Assembly (NCBI GenBank): GCA_004552485.1
Contig: SFOH01000061.1
Location: 1-11,146 of the forward strand
Direction of reading: 5' to 3'
Origin: Bacteroidales bacterium
Lineage (GTDB): Bacteria; Bacteroidota; Bacteroidia; Bacteroidales; Muribaculaceae
DNA length: 11,146 nucleotides
Part shown: one piece after another, positions 1 to 8,344 of the stretch
Numbering within the stretch: position 1 is the first letter of the stretch
How the letters are laid out: each line of letters opens with the position of its first letter
Translations under genes and position numbers: made by a program
Notes under the pieces: generated by a model
Seen by the model: the letters and a program-made list of their open reading frames with translations, nothing else
Databases searched by the model: none
Told to the model about the DNA's origin: nothing

Positions 1-842
1 TAGTCGACGCTGAGAGTGCCGGTGATGGGTGAGAGCGCGGGGATGGTGACGGTGCGCGACTGGTCTTCGACGAGAGTAACAGTCTGACTGTTAGGACGGT
101 GCCCGGAGAGGCGGCCTTCGACGACATAGGTGTCGGCGTAGAGCTCGCCGTTCCAGCGGTCGGTGCCACGGCTGATTTCGTTGATGAAGATTTCGGTGCC
201 GGGGGTGGTGGTGGTCACGGTCAGACGCGGCTTGACAGAGCGGAGGACGATGGTGCGCATCACCTTTTGGTCGGCGATGGTGACTGTCTCTTCGTGGGGG
301 GCATAGCCGGTGGCGGTGACGCGGAAGGTGTGTGTGCCGGCGGGGAGAAGTTTGCTGGCGATGCCGTTTTCGAGGGGGAGCTCGGCGCCGTCAACGGTGG
401 CGTGTGCGGAGACGGGCGTCACCTGCAGGGCCAGGAAATTCTGTTTCTTGCGCTGCGGTGCGGCCGTGCCCGCGGGCTGCGGGGCCTCGAGCGTCAGCAC
501 GTATGTGACGCCGCTCTTCAGCGGTTCGGGGAAGTCGTACATGAGGGGCAGAAACGAGCGGCCGATGATCTTCACCATCTTTGTGCCGGACGCCATATAC
601 ACCCAGTACTCGCTGCCGTGCGCCTCGACGTCGCCGATGACATTGCCCTGGAAATCGACGCCGTCGCCCACAATCTGCACCTTCACCACGGCACATTTCA
701 CGCCGTTGAGGTCCTTGCGTGCATACTTCTGCGCGGTCAGGTCCATGCCTGCCTCGCCAAAGCTTTCGACCGTGACTTTCTGCGCGGCTGCGCTCACGGC
801 GCACGTCACCGCCAACAATATCAATAGAAACAGTTTCTTCAT
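1..842 (-). CDS. Secreted PEGA-repeat protein, 3' end outside the window
   Basis: My own reading gives an ATG at 842 followed by 280 open codons to the left edge, so the C-terminus is missing. Residues 1-20 are a signal peptide (MKK, then a leucine-rich core, then SAAA before Q21). Residues 22-120 form a beta-rich domain that includes KDLNGVKCAVVKV, which I recall from Bacteroidales secreted proteins that often also carry formylglycine-generating-enzyme (SUMF1-like) domains. Residues about 138-200 and 205-270 are two tandem PEGA-like repeats: the first has VDG followed by PAGTHTFRVTATGY, the second GTEIFINE with YVVEGRLSGHRP. A third may begin at the edge (GTLSVD). PEGA domains are surface beta folds of unclear binding role. 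The gene has its own promoter and is separated from lpxA by 235 bases. The truncated part could hold more PEGA repeats or a SUMF1-like domain; that is inference. Confidence 0.78.
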   Translation of the reverse strand, partial: MKKLFLLILLAVTCAVSAAAQKVTVESFGEAGMDLTAQKYARKDLNGVKCAVVKVQIVGDGVDFQGNVIGDVEAHGSEYWVYMASGTKMVKIIGRSFLPLMYDFPEPLKSGVTYVLTLEAPQPAGTAAPQRKKQNFLALQVTPVSAHATVDGAELPLENGIASKLLPAGTHTFRVTATGYAPHEETVTIADQKVMRTIVLRSVKPRLTVTTTTPGTEIFINEISRGTDRWNGELYADTYVVEGRLSGHRPNSQTVTLVEDQSRTVTIPALSPITGTLSVD

Positions 843-863
843 ACGGATTGCGATTTCTTTTTG

Positions 864-894
864 CAAAGGTAAGAACTTATTTAACAATGCGCAA
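864..894 (-). promoter_or_regulatory. Bacteroidetes-type promoter of the PEGA-protein gene
   Basis: On the minus strand TACCTTTG (871-864) matches the -7 consensus TAnnTTTG, and TTG (894-892) sits 20 bp upstream as the -33 element. The last G of the box is 21 nt before the ATG, which predicts a very short leader of about 15 nt. The geometry is identical to that of the promoter at 10740-10770. Confidence 0.72.
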
Positions 895-992
895 GCCCCG
901 CGCCGCCAATTGTGTCAACCCCCGCGCTTTTTTGACGAATCCCCCCTCCCCGCGTACGAACCGCTCCGCCCTCGCCGCGCCGGTAACGGAAA

Positions 993-1056
993 CGCGCCCG
1001 GTGCCGGGGGAGGGGCAACGGGCGCGGGTATTGGGGGGACCGGCTACGCAAGCCGG
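993..1056 (-). terminator. Probable terminator of the efflux-lpxA operon (two hairpins)
   Basis: Downstream of the lpxA stop codon (1080-1078) two perfect inverted repeats follow in the direction of transcription. The first is CCGGCT/AGCCGG with a 5-nt loop (1056-1040). The second is CGCGCCCG/CGGGCGCG with an 18-nt loop (1026-993), followed on the minus strand by TTTCC. The U-tract is short, so termination strength is uncertain. The surrounding 895-1077 region is extremely GC-rich, includes a G9 run at 1068-1076, and holds no gene that I can support. Confidence 0.45.
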
Positions 1057-1077
1057 GCGGGGAGGGCGGGGGGGGGA

Positions 1078-1869
1078 TCAGTCTTCGTCGTAGTAGGGGA
1101 TGCCGGCGATGCGGAGGTTGTTGGCCTGGAGGAAGCCGAGGATTTCGTCGCGGACGCGGCCGGGCTCGACGTCGTTCTCGATGCGGCGCATGGCGTTGAA
1201 CAACGATGTCTGGGTCTGGTAGATGTGGCGGTAGGCTTTGGCGGCGTCCTCGATCTCGGCAGGCGAGAAGTGGTCTTTGCGGCCCATGAGCATGGCGTTG
1301 ACGCCGTAGTAAACGGCGGGATTGTGGGCCATGATGATGAAGGGCGGGATGTTGTTGGAGACGCGTGTGCCGCCTTTGACGAACACCCACTTGCCGACGT
1401 GGATGCCTTCGTTGAGGATGACGGCGTTGGAGAGGATGCAGCACTCGTCGACGTGGACGCCGCCGGCGAGTTTGACGCCGTTGCCGAGGACGGTGCGGCC
1501 GGCGATGACGCTGTCATGGCCGATGTGGCTCTCGGCCATGATGAAGTTTTTGTCGCCGATGCGCGTGCCGCCTTCGTGGTCGATGCCGCGGTTGATGATC
1601 ACCTGCTCGCGGATGGTGTTGTCGTCGCCGATGTAGCAGTAGGTGAATCCGCCTTTCCAGCGGAAGTCCTGGGGGTCGGCGCCGACGACGGCACCCTGGA
1701 AGACGCGGTTGTTGCGGCCCATGCGTGTGCCGCGGATGATTGAGGCATAGGGCATGATTTCGCAGCCGGGGCCGATCTCCACGTCTTTGTCGATGTAGGC
1801 GAAGGCATGAATCTTGACATCGTCGGCGATTTTGGCCGAGGGGTCAACATGAGCTAATTTACTGATCAT
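1078..1869 (-). CDS. lpxA: LpxA-type acyl-ACP--UDP-N-acetylglucosamine O-acyltransferase
   Basis: The 263-residue product, close to the 262 of E. coli LpxA, adds a 3-hydroxyacyl chain from acyl-carrier protein to the 3-OH of UDP-GlcNAc, the first step of lipid A synthesis in the cytoplasm. Residues 1-185 show the hexapeptide repeats of a left-handed parallel beta-helix (for example VEIGPGC, RIGDKNF). The HIGHD motif (115-119) places the general-base histidine at H118, equivalent to E. coli H125. GDDNTIRE (81-88), IPPF (174-177) and GVN (189-191) also match the family. G166 falls at the acyl-chain ruler position (E. coli G173), suggesting a long chain. E. coli H144 and H160 align with G137 and N153. 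The C-terminal part (about 195-263) is the helical domain. It lies 27 bp behind the outer-membrane channel gene, so it is probably the last gene of the operon. No lpxD, lpxC or fabZ is adjacent, so it may be a second LpxA paralog rather than the housekeeping copy. Confidence 0.93.
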   Translation of the reverse strand: MISKLAHVDPSAKIADDVKIHAFAYIDKDVEIGPGCEIMPYASIIRGTRMGRNNRVFQGAVVGADPQDFRWKGGFTYCYIGDDNTIREQVIINRGIDHEGGTRIGDKNFIMAESHIGHDSVIAGRTVLGNGVKLAGGVHVDECCILSNAVILNEGIHVGKWVFVKGGTRVSNNIPPFIIMAHNPAVYYGVNAMLMGRKDHFSPAEIEDAAKAYRHIYQTQTSLFNAMRRIENDVEPGRVRDEILGFLQANNLRIAGIPYYDED

Positions 1870-1896
1870 GGTATATCATTTTTAGGGTTTCACGAA

Positions 1897-3300
1897 TTAG
1901 CGGCCGCCGCCCATGGCCTGGTAGAGGTTGATGACTGCCTGGATGCGGGTGAGGTCGGTGCTGATGCGGTTGGTCTGGGCGGAGAGGAGGCTCTGCTGTG
2001 CGGTGAGCACTTCGAGGTATGTGCCGTTGCCGTAGATGAGGAGGTCGTTGGTGTATTCGACGGCCTTCTCGAGGTCGCTGACCTGAGCGTCGAGGTGGAC
2101 TTTGCGCTCGCCGGCTTTTTCGTAGACGGTGAGGTAGTCGCTGACTTCGCCGGCGGCGGCGAGGACGGCCGACTCAAAGGCGCTGAGGGCGAGCTTCTGC
2201 TGGAGCTTGGCGGCTTCGAGGCGTGCCTTGTTCTGTCCGCGTGTGAAGATGGGGGCCACGAGCGAGCCGGCGAGGTTGAGGAACCACTTGCCGGGGTTGA
2301 CGACCATCGAGCCGAGCGAGTTGGTGTATCCGCCGTTGGCTGTGATGGTGAGCGCGGGATAGAATGCGGCGCGGGCGATGTTGGTGGTGTAGTAGGCCTG
2401 AGCCATTCCCATCTCGGCGGCGTGGACGTCGGGGCGCATGGCCAGGTACTGCATGGGCACGCCCTGGACGATGACGTTGGGGACGGTGAGTGTGGCGTCG
2501 GCGCTGACTTCGAAGTGCTGGGGCATGGTGTTGAGCAGCAGCGACATGGTGTTGTCGAGCTGTCGTCGGGTGACTTCGAGCTGGGTGATGGATGCGAGGA
2601 CGGAGCGGTAGTTGGCGTCGGACTGTACGACGGCGGCTTCGGTGACGTTGGAGCCTTCTTTGAGGGCTTTCATTGTCTCTACGCTCTTCTGCCAGAGGAG
2701 GGCTGTGCTGCGCGAGAGGCGGAGCTGTGCCTCGATGGCGGCGATGGAGTAGTAGCAGTTGGCGACGCCGGCGATGAGCTGTGAGCGGACGGCCTGGACG
2801 TAGTCTTCGGCGCGGGTGACGGCGATCTCACTGCTGCGTTTGTTATTGAGGTTCTTGCCGAAGATGTCGGCCTCCCAGCTGACGGTTGCGGCGGGGATGG
2901 TGTAGGTCTTCGACCAGTCGCCGTAGGGCGATGCCATGCCTATTTTGCCGAGGGCGCCCTGTCCGGAGAGGGAGACTGAGGGGAGGTTGGCGAGTTTGGC
3001 GCCTTTGAGCTGGGTCTGGGCGATCTCGACGTTTGTGCGCGCATCGTTGAGGTTAGAGTTGTTGACGAGGGCGCGGTTGATGAGGTCGGCGAGGACGGGG
3101 TCGGTGAAGACCTGCTCCCAGAGGAGGTTTCCGAAGGCGCCGTTCTCGTACTGGGTGGAGTCGTTGCGCACCTCATAGTAGGCGGCGGTGAGGGCCGTGT
3201 TCTGCGGCGTCTCGTATTCCTTGTAAAGCCCGCACGAGGTGGCAGCCGTCCCGATGAGGACGGTGCCAACCGTGAGGATTACGGCTTTCTTGAGTTTCAT
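1897..3300 (-). CDS. TolC/OprM-family outer-membrane efflux channel lipoprotein (NodT type)
   Basis: The 467-residue protein is the exit duct of the tripartite pump. Residues 1-22 are a lipoprotein signal peptide and Cys23 (AATSC) is the predicted lipidated residue, as in OprM and CusC. Two structural repeats typical of the family follow. The first starts near residue 60 with WEQVFTDPVLADLI and continues into a helical NVEIAQTQLKGA segment and VSWEADIFGK. The second follows the hallmark LAMRPDVHAAE, with the strand segments YPALTITANGGY and APIFTRGQNK. The C-terminal helix holds LTAQQSLLSAQTN. Length is normal for the family. The 39-bp gap to the RND gene upstream and the 27-bp gap to lpxA downstream indicate one transcript. 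I see no internal promoter. Confidence 0.95.
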   Translation of the reverse strand: MKLKKAVILTVGTVLIGTAATSCGLYKEYETPQNTALTAAYYEVRNDSTQYENGAFGNLLWEQVFTDPVLADLINRALVNNSNLNDARTNVEIAQTQLKGAKLANLPSVSLSGQGALGKIGMASPYGDWSKTYTIPAATVSWEADIFGKNLNNKRSSEIAVTRAEDYVQAVRSQLIAGVANCYYSIAAIEAQLRLSRSTALLWQKSVETMKALKEGSNVTEAAVVQSDANYRSVLASITQLEVTRRQLDNTMSLLLNTMPQHFEVSADATLTVPNVIVQGVPMQYLAMRPDVHAAEMGMAQAYYTTNIARAAFYPALTITANGGYTNSLGSMVVNPGKWFLNLAGSLVAPIFTRGQNKARLEAAKLQQKLALSAFESAVLAAAGEVSDYLTVYEKAGERKVHLDAQVSDLEKAVEYTNDLLIYGNGTYLEVLTAQQSLLSAQTNRISTDLTRIQAVINLYQAMGGGR

Positions 3301-3339
3301 ATAGGGTTTTAAAGTCGTGAATTAAAGCGTGTTAATGGG

Positions 3340-6300
3340 TTAGTCTTCTTCCTCGTCGGCGGTTGAGGCGAACTGTTTGAGCTCGTTGCCGATGGTGCCG
3401 CCGACTTCCTCATCCTGGAACTTGATGGGGGTGATCTTCTCGTTGAGGTACTGGAAGGCCACGAACATGGCGGGGACGATGAGCACCTGGAGGATCATGC
3501 CGATGAGCATGCCGCCGATGGAGCCGGCGCCGAGGGCGCGGTTGCCGTTGGCGCCTACGCCGTGGGCGAACATCATGGGCAGCAGGCCGATGATGAGTGC
3601 CAGCGAGGTCATGAGGATAGGACGCAGACGGGCGACGGCACCGGCGACGGCCGAGTTGACGATGGACATGCCGGTGTGGCGGCGTTCGAGGGCGAACTCG
3701 ACGATGAGGATGGCGTTCTTGGCGAGAAGGCCGATGAGCATGATGAGGGCGATCTGGAGGTAAACGTTGTTGGAGATGCCGAAGATGTCGGCGAAGATGA
3801 ACGTTCCCATGAGGCCGAAGGGGATCGAGAGGATTACGGCGAAGGGGAGGACGTAGCTCTCGTACTGGGCGGAGAGGAGGAGGTAGACGAACAGCAGGCA
3901 GAGGCCGAAGATGATGGCGGTGGCGCTGCCCGAGCTCTTGTTCTCCTCACGCGTCATACCGGCGTATTCGTAGCCGAAGCCCTGGGGGAGTGTCTGCTGG
4001 GCCACGCGCTCGATGGCGGCGATGGCCTCGCCGGACGAGTAGCCCTCGGCGGGGTTACCGGTGACGGAGATCGACGTGAACATGTTGAAGCGGTTCATCA
4101 GGTCGGGACCGTAGACGCGGCGCAGGCTGACGAAGTTGGAGATGGGGGCCATCTCGGCACCGTTGCGGATCTTGATGGCGTTGAGGGTCTCGGGCGAGAC
4201 GCGGTCTTCGGGAGCGGCCTGCATCATGACGCGGTAGATCTTACCGAAGCGGTTGAAGTTGGACACGTACATACCGCCGTAGTAGCCCTGGAGCGTGGAG
4301 AGGATGGTCTGGGGCGAGATGCCGGCCTGTTTGGCCTTGGCGGCGTCGATGTCCACCATGTACATGGGGAACGAGGGGTTGAACGTGGTGTAGGCCTGGG
4401 CGATTTCCGGCTGCTGGTTGAGCTGGGCCAGGAAGCCCTGGACGACGGTGTAGAACTGGTTGATGTCGCCGCCCGTCTTGTCCTGCATCTTGATTTCGAA
4501 GCCGTTGGTGGCGGAGTAACCGGTGATCATGGGCGGCGCGAAGGCCAGCACACGACCGTCTTTAATCTGGGAGGCGATGCCGTAGATCTGTCCGACGATG
4601 GCGTCGGAGCTCTCGGCGGCGGTGCGCTCGGCCCAGGGTTTGAGCTTGATGATGAATGCGGCGTAGGTGGGACCCTGGCCGGCGATGAACGAGTAGCCCA
4701 GAATCTTCATGGTGTACTGCACACCCTTGATCTGAAGCAGGGCCTGGTCGAGCTGGTTGGTGACCTCTTCGGTGCGCTCCTGCGAGGTGCCCGGCGGCAT
4801 GTCGACCACGCACATGATTATGCCGGTGTCCTCGTTGGGGACGAGGGCGGTGGGCGTGCGGCCCATCAGCCATACGAGGATGGCCACGGAGGCGGCCACG
4901 AGGCCGAAGGAGATGACCTTGTGGTGGACGAAGAAGGTGGTGACGGCGCGATACATCTTCAGCACGCGGCCGAAGCCTTTCTCGAAGCCGGCGTGGAAGC
5001 GCTTGCTGAAGATGCCGAGGACGGTGACGACGGCGCAGAAGGCGGCGATTGCCAGGTGGAGGGTGTTCTCGAGGCTGTACCAGCCGAGCACCATGAAGGT
5101 GATCGTGGCCACAAGGAAGACAGCCGTCACGAGGGGCGGCAGGTTCAGTGCGAAGCGGCGCTTGGCGACGGTGCGGCCGGCCTCGGCGTAGGCTTCTTTG
5201 AGGCCCTGCTTGAGGCTCTTCTTGTTGCCGTGCTCATCCTTGCCGCGCAGGAACACGGCACAGAGCGTCGGCGACAGCGTCAGGGCGTTCAGGGCGGAGA
5301 GGCCGATGGCGATGGCCATGGTCAGACCGAACTGACGGTAGAACACACCGGAGGTGCCGGGCATGAACGACACGGGGATGAACACCAGCATCATGACCAG
5401 CGTGATGGAGATCAGGGCGCCGGCAATCTCGTCCATGGCGTCGATGGCGGCGCGCCGCGCGCTCTTGTATCCCTCGTCGAGTTTGGCGTGCACGGCTTCG
5501 ACGACCACAATCGCGTCATCGACCACAATCGCAATGGCCAGCACAAGAGCCGACAGCGTGATGAGGTTGATGGAGAAGCCGATGAGGTTCATGAAGAAGA
5601 ACGTGCCGACCAGGGCCACGGGGATGGCGATGGCGGGAATGAGGGTGCTTCGGAAATCCTGCAGGAACACGTACACCACAAAGAACACCAGGATGAAGGC
5701 CTCGAGCAGAGTCTTGATCACCTCGTGAATCGAAGCATCCAGGAAGTCGTTGTTGTTCATGGTGATGGCGAAGTCGGTGCCGGCGGGGAGGTCTTTCTGC
5801 ATGTCGTCGACCACTTTCAGACAGTCGTTGATGATCTGCGTGGCGTTGGAGCCGGCGGTCTGGAAGACGATGGCGGAGGTTGCGGGCTTGCCGTTCAGAG
5901 TGTTGGCAAAGCCGTATGTCACGCGGCCGAGCTCAACCTTGGCGACATCGCCCAGGCGGAGCACCTCGCCGTTGGGGAGGGCGCGGACAACGATGTCCTC
6001 GAACTCCTTGGGCTGGACCAGGCGGCCCTTGTAGGTCAGCGAATACTGGAACGACTGCTTGCCCTGCTCGCCGAACGAACCCGGGGCGGCCTCGACGTTC
6101 TGCTCGGCCAGGGCGTTGGAGATGTCTGACGGCATCAGATTGTACTGGGCCATGACGTCGGGTTTGAGCCAGATACGCATCGAATAGTCGGCGCCGAAAC
6201 TCATCACATCACCCACGCCGCTCACACGCTGGAGGGCCGGGATGACGTTGATTTTCATGTAGTTGTCCAGGAACTGACCGTCGTAGCGGCCGTCCTCGGA

Positions 6301-6732
6301 GTAGAGCGCCACGGCCAGCAGCATCGAGGTCTGACGCTTCTGGGTGAGCACGCCCACGCGCGTCACCTCGGCGGGCAGAAGGTTCTGGGCCTTGGCCACA
6401 CGGTTCTGCACATCGACGGCAGCCATGTCGGGGTCGAAGCCCTGCTCGAAATAGACGTTGATGGTTGCCGAGCCGTTGTTGGTGGCGGTCGATTCCATGT
6501 AGGTCATGCCCTGGGCGCCGTTGATGCTCTCCTCGAGAGGTGCGATCACCGAGTTGAGCACGGCCTGGGCGTTGGCGCCGGTGTAGGTGGTGGTCACCGA
6601 GATTGTGGGCGGCGCTATGTCGGGGTACTGGGTCACAGGCAGCGACACCAGTCCGATGATGCCCAGCAGCACGATGAAGATGGAGATCACCGTAGACATC
6701 ACCGGGCGGTTGATAAATCTGTCTAACTTCAT
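3340..6732 (-). CDS. HAE1-type RND multidrug efflux permease (AcrB-like)
   Basis: The 1130-residue inner-membrane pump uses the proton gradient to drive drugs or other amphiphiles from the periplasm or membrane into the channel. Visible features are the N-terminal MKLDRFINRPV helix, the family motif LPVTQYPDIAPP (31-42), the TM4 proton-relay pair D405-D406 in AIVVDDAIVVVE, and the TM10 lysine K1005 in LLAKNAILIVEF, equivalent to AcrB K940. Both large periplasmic porter domains are present (about 40-335 and 625-930). It is about 80 residues longer than AcrB. The extra length is mainly an insertion between TM6 and TM7 (about 525-600) with two added hydrophobic helices (533-550 and 557-575), plus an acidic tail ending EEED. 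The adaptor gene is 61 bp upstream and the channel gene 39 bp downstream. Substrates cannot be read from the sequence. Confidence 0.97.
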   Translation of the reverse strand: MKLDRFINRPVMSTVISIFIVLLGIIGLVSLPVTQYPDIAPPTISVTTTYTGANAQAVLNSVIAPLEESINGAQGMTYMESTATNNGSATINVYFEQGFDPDMAAVDVQNRVAKAQNLLPAEVTRVGVLTQKRQTSMLLAVALYSEDGRYDGQFLDNYMKINVIPALQRVSGVGDVMSFGADYSMRIWLKPDVMAQYNLMPSDISNALAEQNVEAAPGSFGEQGKQSFQYSLTYKGRLVQPKEFEDIVVRALPNGEVLRLGDVAKVELGRVTYGFANTLNGKPATSAIVFQTAGSNATQIINDCLKVVDDMQKDLPAGTDFAITMNNNDFLDASIHEVIKTLLEAFILVFFVVYVFLQDFRSTLIPAIAIPVALVGTFFFMNLIGFSINLITLSALVLAIAIVVDDAIVVVEAVHAKLDEGYKSARRAAIDAMDEIAGALISITLVMMLVFIPVSFMPGTSGVFYRQFGLTMAIAIGLSALNALTLSPTLCAVFLRGKDEHGNKKSLKQGLKEAYAEAGRTVAKRRFALNLPPLVTAVFLVATITFMVLGWYSLENTLHLAIAAFCAVVTVLGIFSKRFHAGFEKGFGRVLKMYRAVTTFFVHHKVISFGLVAASVAILVWLMGRTPTALVPNEDTGIIMCVVDMPPGTSQERTEEVTNQLDQALLQIKGVQYTMKILGYSFIAGQGPTYAAFIIKLKPWAERTAAESSDAIVGQIYGIASQIKDGRVLAFAPPMITGYSATNGFEIKMQDKTGGDINQFYTVVQGFLAQLNQQPEIAQAYTTFNPSFPMYMVDIDAAKAKQAGISPQTILSTLQGYYGGMYVSNFNRFGKIYRVMMQAAPEDRVSPETLNAIKIRNGAEMAPISNFVSLRRVYGPDLMNRFNMFTSISVTGNPAEGYSSGEAIAAIERVAQQTLPQGFGYEYAGMTREENKSSGSATAIIFGLCLLFVYLLLSAQYESYVLPFAVILSIPFGLMGTFIFADIFGISNNVYLQIALIMLIGLLAKNAILIVEFALERRHTGMSIVNSAVAGAVARLRPILMTSLALIIGLLPMMFAHGVGANGNRALGAGSIGGMLIGMILQVLIVPAMFVAFQYLNEKITPIKFQDEEVGGTIGNELKQFASTADEEED

Positions 6733-6793
6733 TTCTTACGATTCTGAATGATAAGTTATTGGGGGTGTGGAGAGAGCTTTTTCGGGGAGGGTC

Positions 6794-8113
6794 TTATTTC
6801 GCAGCCTTGGCCGAGTCTTTCGGGGCGGCTTTGCCCTTGGCGGCTTTCTGCTCGGCGGCCTGCTTGGCGCGACCTTCCTCGCCGGCTTTCTTGGCGGCCT
6901 CAACGGTGGCGGCAGCCTCGTCGGGAGTGGTTGCGGCCGTCTGTGTGGCGGCGGGCATGGCGCCGGTGTTCGGAACCATCACCGGGTCAACCTTCATGTT
7001 GTCGCGGACAGTGTTGCCCACGCCCTCGATGACGATGCGGTCGCCGGGCTTAAGACCGGAGGTGACCACGAAGTTCTGGCCGTCGTTCACGTCAAGCACC
7101 TCGATGGGGGCGGAGACAGTCATGTTGCTGTCGTTGAGCACATAGACGAAGCGGCGGTCCTGGAGCTCGTAGGTGGCCTTCTGGGGAATGACGATGGCGT
7201 TGGGGGTGCGCACGGGGATGACAACCTGGCCGGTCGAACCGGAACGGAGCATGCCGTTGGTGTTGTCGAAGAGAGCGCGCACGCTGGCGGCGCCGGTGGT
7301 GTTGTCGATCACGCCGGAGACAGTGGCGACGCGGCCGGCCAACGGGTACATCTCGCCGTTGGCGAGACGCAGGTGCACGTCGGGCATGGCGGCCAGGGCG
7401 GCGTCGAGTGTCTTCACACCGTTGCCGGTGAGGTCGAGCAGGTCTTTCTCCGTGAGGGAGAAGTAGGCGTAGACCTGGGTGATGTCGGAGATGGTGGTGA
7501 GAGGAGCGCCGCTGGGCGATGCCAGCGTACCCTCACGGCCGGGGATCGAGCCCACGACGCCGTTGGCGGGAGCCTTGACGACGCAGTAGCTCAGATTTTT
7601 CTGGGCCGAAGCCAGGGCAGCCTTGGCGGCGGCGACGGCACTGCGGGCGATGTTCACGTTGTCGACAGCCATGTCGTGCTGACTGCTCGAGATGATATTC
7701 TTGTCATGAAGCATGCGGGTGTTGCGCTCGGAAGTCATGGCAGAAGCCAGGGCAGCCTCGGCGGAGACAACCTGCTGACGGGCGCTCTCGACGGCGGCCT
7801 CGTACTGGACCGGGTCGATGGTGAACAGCGTCTGGCCGCGCGAAACACGCTGACCCTCGTCGACGTACACCTTGGTGATGAAGCCGCTGACCATGGGACG
7901 CACGTCCACGTCGCTGCGGCCCTTGATGATGGCCGGATAATAGCTGTTGAGCTCGCTGGTGGAATACTCAACGGTCTCTACCTTCAATTTGGGAACCTGC
8001 TGCTGGGCTGCGGCGGCATTCTGCTCGCCGCCTGAGGAGCATGACACTGCTGTCAGTCCCAGCGTCAACACGCTCAGCGCCAGGGCGCTGATGGTAATCT
8101 TTGCTGATTTCAT
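6794..8113 (-). CDS. RND efflux periplasmic adaptor lipoprotein (AcrA/MexA-like)
   Basis: The 439-residue membrane-fusion protein links the RND pump to the outer-membrane channel. Residues 1-24 are a lipoprotein signal peptide with Cys25 (TAVSC) as the lipidated residue. The lipoyl half-motifs flank a helical hairpin: VRPMVSGFITKVYVDEGQRVSRGQ (split here as residues 71-82 and 83-94), then helices rich in alanine (103-172), then YCVVKAPANGVVGSI (176-190). A beta-barrel region (about 210-300) and membrane-proximal domain (about 305-375, including VIPQKATYEL and SGLKPGDRIVIEG) follow. Residues 387-439 form an unusual tail of almost only Ala, Lys, Glu, Gln, Thr and Gly, not expected in AcrA. It is the first gene of the operon, 61 bp ahead of the RND gene, with a promoter about 120 bp upstream. 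Confidence 0.95.
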   Translation of the reverse strand: MKSAKITISALALSVLTLGLTAVSCSSGGEQNAAAAQQQVPKLKVETVEYSTSELNSYYPAIIKGRSDVDVRPMVSGFITKVYVDEGQRVSRGQTLFTIDPVQYEAAVESARQQVVSAEAALASAMTSERNTRMLHDKNIISSSQHDMAVDNVNIARSAVAAAKAALASAQKNLSYCVVKAPANGVVGSIPGREGTLASPSGAPLTTISDITQVYAYFSLTEKDLLDLTGNGVKTLDAALAAMPDVHLRLANGEMYPLAGRVATVSGVIDNTTGAASVRALFDNTNGMLRSGSTGQVVIPVRTPNAIVIPQKATYELQDRRFVYVLNDSNMTVSAPIEVLDVNDGQNFVVTSGLKPGDRIVIEGVGNTVRDNMKVDPVMVPNTGAMPAATQTAATTPDEAAATVEAAKKAGEEGRAKQAAEQKAAKGKAAPKDSAKAAK

Positions 8114-8231
8114 GTCTGTAATACTGTTATGCTTTGTGTTTGATTATTGTGCTTGGAAACGATAGTTTGGGTTAGGCATATAGAGCTTTTGGCGCGGGCA
8201 CAGCACGGCCCGGCTTCGGCGAAAACCAATG

Positions 8232-8264
8232 CAAAATTACACATTTATTAAAAAATAAGCCCAA
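8232..8264 (-). promoter_or_regulatory. Likely promoter of the efflux-lpxA operon
   Basis: On the minus strand TAATTTTG (8239-8232) matches TAnnTTTG, and TTG (8264-8262) lies 22 bp upstream, slightly longer than the usual 19-21. No other CAAAnnTA occurs on the plus strand between here and the adaptor start at 8113. The predicted leader is about 110 nt and contains a small hairpin (CGGGC/GCCCG around 8184-8201). I see no riboswitch. Confidence 0.55.
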
Positions 8265-8284
8265 GAATCGCCTGTTAAAATAAG

Positions 8285-8326
8285 CAAATATTGCCAATTT
8301 TGCCATATCATGCGACAATTTTACCA
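8285..8326. repeat. Phased direct repeats upstream of the efflux promoter, candidate operator
   Basis: CAATTTTGCCA (8295-8305) and CAATTTTACCA (8316-8326) differ at one base and are exactly 21 bp apart. A third looser copy, CAAATATTGCCA, is at 8285-8296. Read on the minus strand the core is TGSYAAAA, placed about 20-60 bp upstream of the -33 element of the efflux promoter, where an activator would bind. A second short repeat, AAAATAAGC, occurs at 8252-8260 and 8277-8285. Function is inferred only from position and spacing. Confidence 0.4.
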
Positions 8327-8344
8327 ATGCCACGGCCGTTTCTG

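Noticed and set aside
1068..1076. G9 homopolymer as a phase-variation tract for lpxA
   Set aside because: It lies just after the lpxA stop codon, so length changes would not alter the protein.
310..1743. Plus-strand open frame (477 codons) across the PEGA gene, the intergenic region and lpxA
   Set aside because: It spans two genes with clear family identity on the other strand plus a promoter, and has low-complexity Val/Ala/Asp content.
3562..6129. Long plus-strand open frame (855 codons) opposite the RND gene
   Set aside because: It is antisense to a fully conserved RND permease. Its translation is dominated by Gly, Asp, Glu, His and Val, a by-product of high-GC codon use on the other strand, with no domain.
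6767..8035. Plus-strand open frame (422 codons) opposite the adaptor gene
   Set aside because: It is a shadow of the adaptor lipoprotein, with repetitive Gly/His/Val/Asp content and no recognisable fold.
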